NCBI RefSeq assembly: GCF_035917675.1
Contig: NZ_CP109104.1
Location: 5,642,001 to 5,706,000, forward strand
Direction of reading: 5' to 3'
Origin: Streptomyces sp. NBC_01775
GTDB taxonomy: Bacteria; Actinomycetota; Actinomycetes; Streptomycetales; Streptomycetaceae
Length of the DNA stretch: 64,000 bases
Both the position numbers and the translations under genes were made by a program. The first letter of the stretch is position 1, and every line of letters starts with the position of its first letter. Below are positions 1 to 7,855 of the stretch, one piece after another. The notes below the pieces were generated by a model, which was not told the origin of the DNA, searched no databases, and worked only from the letters and a program-made list of their open reading frames with translations.

Positions 1-516
1 GCCGCCGCCGACCTGGGGGTTTATCCGCAGCCCGATCGCGGCCGTCCCCGCCGGGCCACCTTCCCGGGCCCGGCCCCCGTCCTCGGCCATCAGCGCGTCG
101 AGGCGGGCCAGTTCCCGCGGGTTGTCCGCGTTGAGCGCGATGCCTTCGACGAGGGCCTCGCGCAGCTCGGTGCGGGTCTTGGCGGGGGAGTCCAGCACGG
201 TGTGCGCGGCGTCCACCCCGGCGGCGCGGGCGAGCGCCAGCTCGCCGGGGCTCGCGACCTCGCAGCCCAGCCCCTCGTCGGCGAGCAGCCGCAGCACCGG
301 CACCAGCGAGGAGGCCTTGACGGCGAAGGTGTGCAGCACGGGCTGGTCCGGGGCGGCCACCTCGCGGAACGCGGCGTGCAGCGCGCGGGCCGACTCCCGT
401 ACGGCGGCGACGTCCAGCAGCCCTACGACCGGCGCGTGGTCGTCGGCCAGCAGTCCGCGCTCGACGGCGGCGCGTACGGCGAGGTCGCGGCGGTGGTTCA
501 GGGGATCAGCACTCAT
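1..516 (-). CDS. PLP-dependent decarboxylase, LysA/ornithine-arginine decarboxylase-like (5' part; runs off the window)
   Basis: Only the N-terminal ~172 residues are present; the gene continues beyond base 1. ATG at 516 opens MSADPLNHRRDLAV. The motif HTFAVKASSLVPVL (Lys at about residue 67) matches the PLP-lysine segment of fold-type III (alanine-racemase-like) decarboxylases, and GCEVASPGELALA is the usual following strand-helix of the diaminopimelate decarboxylase family. Decarboxylation of a basic or diamino acid is a family-level inference; the substrate cannot be read from this fragment. It diverges from hutU across 157 bp that hold a small AT-rich palindromic patch, so the two genes may share regulation. 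Sure of the family, unsure of the substrate. Confidence 0.8.
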   Translation of the reverse strand, partial: MSADPLNHRRDLAVRAAVERGLLADDHAPVVGLLDVAAVRESARALHAAFREVAAPDQPVLHTFAVKASSLVPVLRLLADEGLGCEVASPGELALARAAGVDAAHTVLDSPAKTRTELREALVEGIALNADNPRELARLDALMAEDGGRAREGGPAGTAAIGLRINPQVGGG

Positions 517-556
517 GAGGCCAGCCAAACACGGCCGACCGGTGACAAGCACCCCA

Positions 557-593
557 TTGACTAAAAGTATTCAGTGAATAAGCTGGCTGAATA
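557..593 (+). promoter_or_regulatory. Candidate hut promoter/operator between the divergent decarboxylase and hutU
   Basis: An AT-rich patch in a GC-rich region. TTGACT (557-562) can serve as a -35 box, with TAAGCT (579-584) 16 bp further on as a weak -10. The perfect palindrome TATTCAGTGAATA (568-580) fills the spacer, and CTGAATA (587-593) repeats one arm. This is the layout of a repressor site over a promoter. The regulator is not in the window. Confidence 0.45.
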
Positions 594-673
594 TTTGCGC
601 TACACGCGGTGCGCGCTCCGTGCCCCGTGTGGCCGTCAGCACACAACCGTCACCAGTCGAGGGAGGCAGGCCC

Positions 674-2362
674 ATGGCCGGCACCGCAGGACCGCGCCCT
701 GTAAGGGCACCGCGCGGCAGCGAACTGAGCGCGCTCGGATGGCAGCAGGAAGCCGCGCTGCGGATGCTCCAGAACAACCTCGACCCCGAGGTCGCCGAGC
801 ACCCCGACAAGCTCGTCGTCTACGGCGGCACGGGCAAGGCGGCCCGCGACTGGAACTCGTTCGACGCGATGATCCGCACCCTGCGCACGCTGCGCGACGA
901 CGAGACGATGCTCGTCCAGTCCGGCCGCCCCGTCGGCGTGATGACCACCCACGAGTGGGCGCCGCGCGTGCTGATCGCCAACTCCAACCTGGTGGGCGAC
1001 TGGGCCAACTGGGAGGAGTTCCGCCGCCTGGAGCACCTCGGCCTGACCATGTACGGCCAGATGACGGCCGGTTCGTGGATCTACATCGGCACCCAGGGCA
1101 TCCTCCAGGGCACGTACGAGACGTTCGCCGCCGTCGCCGCGAAGCTCGCCTCCCAGAAGGGGGACGACAGCGGCACCCTCGCCGGGACGATCACCCTCAC
1201 CGCCGGGCTCGGCGGCATGGGCGGCGCGCAGCCGCTCGCCGTCACCATGAACGACGGCGTCGCGATCGTCGTCGAATGCGACCCCTCGCGCATCGAACGC
1301 CGTATCGAGCACGGCTATCTCGATGTACGCGCCGAGAGCGTGGCCGAGGCGCTGCGCCTCGCCGTCGAGGCGCGGGACGCCCGCCGCCCCCTCTCGATCG
1401 GGCTGCTCGGCAACGCCGCCGAGGTGCTGCCGCGCATGCTCGCGGACGGCGCGCCCATCGACATCGTCACCGACCAGACCTCGGCCCACGACCCCCTCGC
1501 CTACCTGCCCGTCGGTGTCGACTTCGCCGACATGGCGGCCTTCGCCGCCGAGAAGCCCGCCGACTTCACGCTGCGCGCCCGCGAGTCGATGGCCGCGCAC
1601 GTGGAGGCCATGGTCGGCTTCAAGGACGCGGGCGCCGAGGTCTTCGACTACGGCAACTCCATCCGGGGCGAGGCCCAACTCGCCGGATACGCCCGCGCGT
1701 TCGACTTCCCCGGCTTCGTGCCCGCCTACATCCGCCCCCTCTTCTGCGAGGGCAAGGGCCCCTTCCGCTGGGCGGCGCTCTCCGGCGACCCGAAGGACAT
1801 CGCGGCCACCGACCGCGCGCTCCTCGACCTGTTCCCCGAGAACGAGTCCCTCGCCCGCTGGCTGCGCCTCGCGGGCGAACGCGTGCACTACCAGGGACTG
1901 CCCGCGCGGATCTGCTGGCTCGGCCACGGGGACCGGGCCGCGGCCGGCGAACGCTTCAACGACATGGTCGCCTCGGGTGAGATCGCCGCGCCGCTCGTGC
2001 TGGGGCGCGACCACCTCGACTGCGGCTCGGTGGCCTCGCCGTACCGCGAGACCGAGGCCATGCGCGACGGGTCCGACGCCATCGCGGACTGGCCCATGCT
2101 GAACGCCATGGTCAACGTCGCCTCCGGCGCGACCTGGGTCTCCCTCCACCACGGCGGCGGCGTCGGCATGGGCCGCTCCCTGCACGCCGGCCAGGTCACG
2201 GTCGCCGACGGGACGGCGCTGGCGGGCGAGAAGCTGCGCCGCGTGCTGACGAACGACCCCGGGATGGGGGTCATCCGGCACGTCGACGCGGGCTACCCCG
2301 AGGCGGAGACGGTCGCCGCGGAGCGCGGGGTACGCGTGCCGATGCGGGAGGGCGACCGCTGA
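674..2362 (+). CDS. hutU: Urocanate hydratase
   Basis: Second step of histidine degradation: hydrates urocanate to 4-imidazolone-5-propionate in the cytoplasm using bound NAD+. The 562-residue length is typical. [18 protein letters not shown] (from about residue 179) is the NAD-binding glycine-rich loop. [18 protein letters not shown] (about residues 446-463) carries the catalytic cysteine, and [11 protein letters not shown] near residue 498 is a urocanase signature. ATG 674 is chosen over an in-frame upstream start at 620 because GGGAGG (661-666) sits just before it and the extra residues are not family-like. Its stop overlaps the start of the next gene (TGATG), so the hut genes are probably translationally coupled. 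No hutH lies within the window. Confidence 0.97.
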   Translation: MAGTAGPRPVRAPRGSELSALGWQQEAALRMLQNNLDPEVAEHPDKLVVYGGTGKAARDWNSFDAMIRTLRTLRDDETMLVQSGRPVGVMTTHEWAPRVLIANSNLVGDWANWEEFRRLEHLGLTMYGQMTAGSWIYIGTQGILQGTYETFAAVAAKLASQKGDDSGTLAGTITLTAGLGGMGGAQPLAVTMNDGVAIVVECDPSRIERRIEHGYLDVRAESVAEALRLAVEARDARRPLSIGLLGNAAEVLPRMLADGAPIDIVTDQTSAHDPLAYLPVGVDFADMAAFAAEKPADFTLRARESMAAHVEAMVGFKDAGAEVFDYGNSIRGEAQLAGYARAFDFPGFVPAYIRPLFCEGKGPFRWAALSGDPKDIAATDRALLDLFPENESLARWLRLAGERVHYQGLPARICWLGHGDRAAAGERFNDMVASGEIAAPLVLGRDHLDCGSVASPYRETEAMRDGSDAIADWPMLNAMVNVASGATWVSLHHGGGVGMGRSLHAGQVTVADGTALAGEKLRRVLTNDPGMGVIRHVDAGYPEAETVAAERGVRVPMREGDR

Positions 2363-3636
2363 TGTCGACGGATCCCACTGGTTGTGGGCAATCGGGCCGC
2401 CCGAGGGGCCCCCACGCCCCGCGGAACGATTGCCCACAACCGGCGTCCTTCCACAGCATGTGGAAAGACCTGCACCCGCTAGGTCGGCACAGCGGCGGCG
2501 GATACCGCCGCTACGCGTGGACGCCGGCTGACCGCGAGTGCCGGGAATGGTTCCGCGCCCAAGCGGAAAGCCGGGGCCTCGACTACGAGGTGGACCGGAA
2601 CGGCAACCAATGGGCATGGCACGGCGACAGTGCCGGGAACGACGCAGTCGTGACCGGCTCGCACCTGGACTCCGTCCCGGACGGCGGCGCGTACGACGGC
2701 CCGCTGGGCGTCATCTCCGCGTTCGCCGCGTACGACGAACTCCGCGCCAGGAACGTGGGGTTCACCCGCCCCTTCGCCGTCGTCAACTTCGCCGACGAGG
2801 AGGGTGCCCGCTTCGGCCTGGCCTGCGTGGGCTCCCGCCTCGCCTCGGGCACGCTGAGCCGCGAGGCGGCCCACGCGCTGCGCGACGCGGACGGGATCAC
2901 GCTGCCGCGGGCGATGGAGGCGGCGGGCCACGACCCGGCCGCGCTCGGCGCCGACCCCGAACGGATCGCCCGTATCGGCGCGTTCGTCGAGCTGCACATC
3001 GAGCAGGGCCGCGCGCTGGCGGAGACGTCCCACCCCGTGGCTGTCGCCTCCGCGATCTGGCCGCACGGCCGCTGGCGGTTCGACTTCCACGGCGAGGCCA
3101 ACCACGCGGGCACCACCCGCCTGGAGGATCGCCGCGACCCGATGCTCACCTACGCCAACACCGTGCTCGCGGCCCGCAAGAAGGCCCGGCTGGCGGGGGC
3201 GCTGGCGACCTTCGGCAAGGTGGCGGTCGAGCCGAACGGCGTCAACGCCATCCCGTCCCTGGTCAGCGGCTGGCTCGACTCGCGTGCGCCCGATGAGGAG
3301 ACCCTCGCCGGTGTCGTCGCCGAGATCGAGCGCGCCGCCGGGGAGCGGGGCGGTCGCGACGGGGTGGCGGTGCGGGTCACCCGCGAGTCGGCGACGCCGC
3401 TGGTGGAGTTCGACCACGCCCTTCGCGACACGCTCGCCGCGCGCCTGGGCGGGGTGCCCGTGCTGCCGACGGGCGCGGGACACGACGCGGGTATTTTGTC
3501 CGCTTCGGTCCCCACCGCCATGCTGTACGTCCGTAACCCCACCGGCGTCTCGCACTCACCCGCCGAGTCCGCCGGGGAGGACGACTGTGCGGCGGGTGTC
3601 ACCGCGCTCGCCGACGTACTGGAAGGTCTCGTGTGA
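2362..3636 (+). CDS. M20-family Zn amidohydrolase (allantoate amidohydrolase-like), candidate N-formylglutamate deformylase of the hut operon
   Basis: Co-catalytic metallopeptidase fold. TGSHLDSVPDGGAYDGPLG, DEEGARFGLACVGSR and LHIEQG carry the expected metal ligands, and the 424-residue length fits the allantoate amidohydrolase/N-carbamoyl amidase branch. ATG 2362 overlaps the hutU stop and has GGGAGGG (2346-2352) nine bases upstream; an internal ATG at 2458 (MWKDLHPLGRHSG) has no ribosome site. Family members usually begin a few residues before the SFHxMW segment, but here codons 7-27 are made of a palindromic DNA element (2380-2441), so the N-terminus carries an atypical insertion. The gene sits between hutU and hutF, and the pathway otherwise lacks HutG. 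Deformylation of N-formylglutamate is therefore inferred from context, not from sequence. Confidence 0.9.
   Translation: MSTDPTGCGQSGRPRGPHAPRNDCPQPASFHSMWKDLHPLGRHSGGGYRRYAWTPADRECREWFRAQAESRGLDYEVDRNGNQWAWHGDSAGNDAVVTGSHLDSVPDGGAYDGPLGVISAFAAYDELRARNVGFTRPFAVVNFADEEGARFGLACVGSRLASGTLSREAAHALRDADGITLPRAMEAAGHDPAALGADPERIARIGAFVELHIEQGRALAETSHPVAVASAIWPHGRWRFDFHGEANHAGTTRLEDRRDPMLTYANTVLAARKKARLAGALATFGKVAVEPNGVNAIPSLVSGWLDSRAPDEETLAGVVAEIERAAGERGGRDGVAVRVTRESATPLVEFDHALRDTLAARLGGVPVLPTGAGHDAGILSASVPTAMLYVRNPTGVSHSPAESAGEDDCAAGVTALADVLEGLV
2380..2441. repeat. Perfect 15-bp inverted repeat (REP-like palindrome) inside the 5' end of the M20 gene
   Basis: GGTTGTGGGCAATCG (2380-2394) and CGATTGCCCACAACC (2427-2441) are perfect complements around a 32-bp GC-rich centre. 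The element lies wholly within the reading frame starting at 2362. It resembles intergenic palindromic repeats dispersed in Streptomyces genomes (from memory). No second copy was seen in the window. Confidence 0.85.
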
Positions 3637-5075
3637 CGACGACGAACGCGACAGCCGGTGACGGTGCGACAGCCGGTGGCGGCGCGGCAGCCGGTGGCGG
3701 CACGACGGGCGGCGCCGCCGTGGAGAAGACGTACTGGTGCGAGAGAGCCTGGCTCAACGGGACCGTGGAGCCGGGCGTCGCTTTGGAGACGACCTCCGAC
3801 GGGCGCCTCGGCGCCGTCCGTACCGGCGTCGGGACCGCACCGCCCGGCGCCGTCCCGCTGCGCGGCCTCACCCTCCCCGGGATGGCGAACGCGCACTCGC
3901 ACGCCTTCCACCGCGCCCTGCGCGGCACCGTCCAGGTCGGCTCCGGCACCTTCTGGACCTGGCGGGACGCCATGTACCAGACGGCGGCCCAGCTGACCCC
4001 CGACAGCTACTTCGCGCTGGCGAAGGCCGCGTACGCGGAGATGGCGCTGGCCGGGATCACCTGCGTGGGCGAGTTCCACTACCTGCACCACGCGCCGGGC
4101 GGGGAGCGCTACGACGACCCCAACGCCATGAGCCACGCGCTGGTCGCCGCCGCCGCCGAGGCGGGCATCCGCATCACGCTCCTGGACACCGTCTACCTGG
4201 CCTCCGGCATCGGCAGACGGGGCCGGGGCGAGGCCCCCACCCACAAGCAGCGGCGCTTCTCGGACGGTACGGCCGAGGCGTGGGCCGAACGGGTCTCCGC
4301 GTTCCGGCCCGAGGGTGCGCATGCGCGGGTCGGCGCGGCCATCCACTCCGTGCGGGCCGTCCCGGCGGCGGAGCTGGAGACCGTCGCCGCGTGGTCCGAG
4401 GAGCGGGGCGCGCCGCTGCACGTTCACCTGTCCGAGCAGACGGCCGAGAACGACGCCTGCGAACAGGCGCACGGGCTGACCCCGACCGGGCTGCTGGCCG
4501 AGCACGGCGTGCTCGGCCCCCGGACGACCGCCGTACACGCCACCCACCTGACGGATGACGACATCCGCCGCATCGGCACCTCCAGCACCGGTGTGTGCAT
4601 GTGTCCCACCACCGAACGCGACCTGGCCGACGGCATCGGCCCCGCGCCCGCCCTCGACCACGCCGGGTCCGCGCTGTCGCTGGGCAGTGACAGCCACGCC
4701 GTCATCGACCTGTTCGAGGAGGCCCGCGCCATGGAACTCGACGAGCGCCTCCGCAGCCGGACACGGGGTCACTGGACGGCGGACCAGCTGCTGCGGGCGG
4801 CCACCGAGAACGGGCACCTCGCGCTGGGCTGGCCCGAGACGGGCCGCCTGGAGACGGGCATGCTGGCCGATTTCACGACCGTCGCGCTGGATTCCGTCCG
4901 GACGGCGGGTCCCGTCCCGCGCCTCGCAGGGGAGACGGTGGTCTTCGCGGCGAGCGCGGCGGATGTCCGGCACACGGTGGTGGGGGGCCGACACGTGGTA
5001 CGGGACGGTGCCCACGCGACGGTCGAATCCGTCCCGTCAGCCCTGACCGAAGCCATCGCCGCCCTCCGCCCGTAA
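3633..5075 (+). CDS. hutF: Formimidoylglutamate deiminase
   Basis: Amidohydrolase-superfamily enzyme that deiminates N-formimino-L-glutamate to N-formyl-L-glutamate and ammonia. Metal-binding [13 protein letters not shown] lies near residue 86, HVHLSEQ near 263, and [17 protein letters not shown] near 350. GTG 3633 overlaps the upstream stop (GTGA). The first ~29 residues are a low-complexity Gly/Ala/Thr stretch encoded by an 18-bp tandem repeat; the conserved part begins at [13 protein letters not shown], so GTG 3720 is an alternative start. Its presence shows that the N-formylglutamate variant of the pathway is used rather than direct HutG-type formiminoglutamase. Co-directional with hutI, with a 10-bp gap. 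Confidence 0.93.
   Translation: MTTTNATAGDGATAGGGAAAGGGTTGGAAVEKTYWCERAWLNGTVEPGVALETTSDGRLGAVRTGVGTAPPGAVPLRGLTLPGMANAHSHAFHRALRGTVQVGSGTFWTWRDAMYQTAAQLTPDSYFALAKAAYAEMALAGITCVGEFHYLHHAPGGERYDDPNAMSHALVAAAAEAGIRITLLDTVYLASGIGRRGRGEAPTHKQRRFSDGTAEAWAERVSAFRPEGAHARVGAAIHSVRAVPAAELETVAAWSEERGAPLHVHLSEQTAENDACEQAHGLTPTGLLAEHGVLGPRTTAVHATHLTDDDIRRIGTSSTGVCMCPTTERDLADGIGPAPALDHAGSALSLGSDSHAVIDLFEEARAMELDERLRSRTRGHWTADQLLRAATENGHLALGWPETGRLETGMLADFTTVALDSVRTAGPVPRLAGETVVFAASAADVRHTVVGGRHVVRDGAHATVESVPSALTEAIAALRP
3648..3701 (+). repeat. 18-bp tandem repeat, three copies, in the 5' end of hutF
   Basis: Units at 3648-3665, 3666-3683 and 3684-3701 follow GCGACAGCCGGTGRCGGY with few changes. The unit is a multiple of three, so copy-number change keeps the frame and only lengthens a Gly/Ala/Thr-rich N-terminus. 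Confidence 0.85.
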
Positions 5076-5085
5076 AGGACGCCAC

Positions 5086-6264
5086 ATGCCGCCCGCCACC
5101 ACAGCGATCACGAACATCAAGTCCCTGGTCACCAACGACCCCACCCAGGGCGACGAGTCGCCCCTGGGCATCATCGAGGACGCCACCCTCATCATCGAGG
5201 CCGGCGAAGTGACCTGGGCCGGCCCCACCCACAAGGCACCGGCCGCCGACACGGCTCACGACGCCCGTGGCAGGGCCGCGATCCCCGGCTTCGTCGACAG
5301 CCACTCCCACCTCCTGTTCGCAGGCGACAGAACCGCCGAGTTCAACGCCCGCATGTCCGGCCGCCCCTACACCGCCGGCGGCATCCGCACCACCGTGCGG
5401 GCGACCCGCGAGGCGAGCGAAGAGGCGCTGGCGGCCACCCTCACCGCGCACCTGCGCGAAATGCTGGCGCAGGGCACGACGACGGTGGAGACCAAGTCCG
5501 GCTACGGGCTGACGACCGACGACGAGGCCCGCGCCCTGCGCGTCGCCGCCGCGCACACGGAGGAGGTCACCTACCTCGGCGCGCACATCGTCGCCCCCGA
5601 GTACGCCGACGACCCCGACGCGTACACCGCCCTGGTGGCGGGCGAGATGCTCGACGCGTGCGCCCCGTACGCCCGCTGGGTGGACGTGTTCTGCGAGGAG
5701 GGTGCCTTCGGCGCCGACCAGGCGCGGGCCATCCTCACGGCGGGCAAGGCCAAGGGCCTGACCCCGCGCGTGCACGCCAACCAGCTCTCCTACGGGCCCG
5801 GCGTCCAGCTCGCCGTCGAACTGGGGGCCGCGTCCGCCGATCACTGCACCCACCTGACGGACGCCGACGTGGACGCGCTGGCGCAGGGCGGGACGGTCGC
5901 CACGCTGCTGCCCGGCTGCGAGTTCTCCACGCGCGCGGTCTACCCGGACGCGCGCCGGCTGCTGGACGCCGGGGCCACGGTCGCGCTGTCCACGGACTGC
6001 AACCCGGGCTCGTCCTTCACCTCGTCCGTGCCGTTCTGCGTCGCCATCGCCGTACGCGAGATGAACATGACCCCCGACGAGGCCCTGTGGTCCGCGACGG
6101 CGGGCGGCGCCCAGGCCCTCCGACGCACCGACATCGGCCGCCTGAGCCCGGGAGCCCGCGCCGACCTCGCCCTGCTGGACGCCCCCTCACATGTGCACCT
6201 CGCGTACCGCCCCGGCGTGCCGCTGGTGGCGGAGGTCTGGCGCCGGGGGGTACGCGAGGTGTGA
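5086..6264 (+). CDS. hutI: Imidazolonepropionase
   Basis: Hydrolyses 4-imidazolone-5-propionate to N-formimino-L-glutamate, the step between HutU and HutF. The 392-residue protein has [12 protein letters not shown] (near residue 71, metal HxH), [19 protein letters not shown] (near 229) and STDCNPGSS (near 302), all hallmarks of the HutI family. ATG 5086 follows AAAGGAC. It is the last gene of the hut run and faces the serine hydrolase gene tail to tail across 40 bp that contain a GC-rich inverted repeat. Confidence 0.96.
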   Translation: MPPATTAITNIKSLVTNDPTQGDESPLGIIEDATLIIEAGEVTWAGPTHKAPAADTAHDARGRAAIPGFVDSHSHLLFAGDRTAEFNARMSGRPYTAGGIRTTVRATREASEEALAATLTAHLREMLAQGTTTVETKSGYGLTTDDEARALRVAAAHTEEVTYLGAHIVAPEYADDPDAYTALVAGEMLDACAPYARWVDVFCEEGAFGADQARAILTAGKAKGLTPRVHANQLSYGPGVQLAVELGAASADHCTHLTDADVDALAQGGTVATLLPGCEFSTRAVYPDARRLLDAGATVALSTDCNPGSSFTSSVPFCVAIAVREMNMTPDEALWSATAGGAQALRRTDIGRLSPGARADLALLDAPSHVHLAYRPGVPLVAEVWRRGVREV

Positions 6265-6269
6265 GACGG

Positions 6270-6301
6270 GGCGCGCGACGCGCGGGGTGTCAGCGCGCGC
6301 C
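6270..6301. terminator. Possible bidirectional terminator, hutI / serine hydrolase
   Basis: GGCGCGCG (6270-6277) pairs with CGCGCGCC (6294-6301) in the gap between convergent genes. The stem is short and many alternative pairings exist in this CG-alternating stretch. Confidence 0.35.
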
Positions 6302-6304
6302 GCG

Positions 6305-7507
6305 TCAGCGATCGCTGTCGGCGCTCGGCGAGAAGGTCGCCTCCACGAGCCGTTCCCCGACCGGGTTCGTCTCCGTGGCCTTGGCCTCGGTCGAGTTGAG
6401 GGAGTAGACGAGCGTGCGGGACAGGTTCCTGGTCGCGGCGATCAGCGTGTTGTAGCCGGGCCGGGCGCCCGTCTTGGCCCAGACGATCCGCCCGCCGCCG
6501 GCGTCGTAGCGCTGGAGCCCGGCGCTGAATTGGGCGCCCTCCGCGTCGGGCAGGGTGAACATCTCCCTCTCCAGCAGCGGCTGCGGCACGATCTTGCCCT
6601 TGAACAGGGTGAACAGGAGCTTCTCCAGGTCCTCGGTGGTGGAGATCATGTCGCCCGCCGCCCACCGGTCGGACATGTTCCACTCCGTGGCGTCCACCAG
6701 CCTGCCGTCCTTGAGCTTCTGGTAGCCGCGGTTGTGCGGGCCGTGGATGCGCGGGTCGGGGCCGCCGGGGAAGGAGGTGTTCTCCATCCCCGCCGGACGC
6801 AGCACCTTCACCTCGGCCTGGTGCTCGTAGGAGTCGTCGGTGACCTTCTCGACGAGCATGCCGAGCACGGTGTAGTCGATGTTCGCGTACCGCTGCTTCT
6901 TGCCCGGCCCCTCGCCCTCCCCCTTGTAGGGTCCCTTGGCGACGGAGGCGGCGACGACGGCCTCGGGAGTGAGCGTCTTGAACCGGTTCTCGTACCCTTC
7001 CCCGTTCTCCGGCCCGAGGGTCGAGCCCGGCTGGAGCCCGCTGGTGAAGGTCAGCAGCTGCCGTACGGTGATCGGGTCGAACTCGTCCGTGAGCAGCCCC
7101 GGCAAGTAGTGCTGCACCGTCCCGTCGAGGTCGATGAGCCCCTCGGAGGCGAGCCGCAGTACGAGCGCCGAGGTGACGACCTTCGTGGTGGACCCCGCCC
7201 GGAACCGCGCCTCCGCCAGCGCAGGCCGCTGCGTACGCAGGTCGTGCACCCCGGCGCTCCTCCGCCAGTGCCCGATCCCGCCGACCCGCACCAGTGCCGC
7301 CGTGGTCTTCTCGTCCGGTACCCCCCGAAGGGCCTTCTTAAGGGCGCCCCGGTCCGGCCCCTCCTGGTGCTCCGCGACGGCGGGGTGCCGAGGCCCCTCC
7401 TCTGCGACGGCGACCCCGGCCCCCACGGGTCCCGCGGTAATGCCGAGGACGAGGACGGCGGCCACACCACGTATACGCGCTCTCAAAACATCCTCCAGAG
7501 GACTCAC
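6305..7507 (-). CDS. Exported serine hydrolase, beta-lactamase/D-Ala-D-Ala carboxypeptidase (class C-like) family
   Basis: Penicillin-binding-protein fold: FRAGSTTKVVTS gives the SxxK nucleophile (Ser106, Lys109), YANIDYTVLG supplies the YxN motif near residue 210, and KTGARPGYN near residue 357 is the KTG box. An N-terminal hydrophobic signal (RIRGVAAVLVLGITAGP) predicts export, so it likely acts on cell-wall peptides or related amides. GTG 7507 is the first start; TTG 7486, with GGAGG (minus strand, 7496-7492) five bases upstream, is a good alternative that gives a compact signal peptide. Monocistronic and convergent with hutI. From memory the S. coelicolor neighbour of hutI is also a carboxypeptidase-like gene. 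Confidence 0.88.
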   Translation of the reverse strand: MSPLEDVLRARIRGVAAVLVLGITAGPVGAGVAVAEEGPRHPAVAEHQEGPDRGALKKALRGVPDEKTTAALVRVGGIGHWRRSAGVHDLRTQRPALAEARFRAGSTTKVVTSALVLRLASEGLIDLDGTVQHYLPGLLTDEFDPITVRQLLTFTSGLQPGSTLGPENGEGYENRFKTLTPEAVVAASVAKGPYKGEGEGPGKKQRYANIDYTVLGMLVEKVTDDSYEHQAEVKVLRPAGMENTSFPGGPDPRIHGPHNRGYQKLKDGRLVDATEWNMSDRWAAGDMISTTEDLEKLLFTLFKGKIVPQPLLEREMFTLPDAEGAQFSAGLQRYDAGGGRIVWAKTGARPGYNTLIAATRNLSRTLVYSLNSTEAKATETNPVGERLVEATFSPSADSDR

Positions 7508-7855
7508 TCGAATGTCCCCTGATCCTCCCGACCCAGCACCCCCACCGAATCCTCCCCAGGCGCCCCTCGCCCCTGAAGCGACCCTGGCCCAACTGCCGGG
7601 CAGAGCAGGGAAGTTGTGAGGGTTGTCCCGTAGGGCCTGGCCCCCGGCCGCCCGGCCGTCCCGTCCCTGGCCGCCCGGCCCGGTACGCGTCGTGCGTCAG
7701 TAACGGCGGGTCGGCGCCCTGGGGTTGGGGCAGGGGCGGGGCCGACCCGGTGGGGTGGAAGCGGCGCAGTAGTTGTATGCTCACAATAGTTAGATGTACA
7801 CAACTATTAAGTTTGGCGTACACAACTGTTCCTGGAAGCTGAAAGGGGCCGCCCC
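7508..7855. other. 348-bp divergent intergenic region, serine hydrolase / MFS transporter
   Basis: Most is GC-rich without recognisable signals or credible genes. The last 90 bp are AT-richer and hold the repeated AGTTGT half-sites described separately. Confidence 0.6.
7770..7828. promoter_or_regulatory. Candidate MarR operator upstream of the MFS transporter
   Basis: GTACACAACT occurs at 7796-7805 and again at 7818-7827, 22 bp apart (about two helical turns). The inverted form TAGTTGT lies at 7770-7776 facing ACAACTA at 7800-7806. The cluster ends 28 bp before the ATG of the efflux gene, whose own MarR regulator is the second gene of the operon. Confidence 0.55.

Noticed and set aside
650..2617. 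655-codon open frame on the minus strand across hutU
   Set aside because: Mirror frame of a GC-rich gene; low-complexity Gly/Ala/Arg translation, no ribosome site, and hutU is certain on the other strand.
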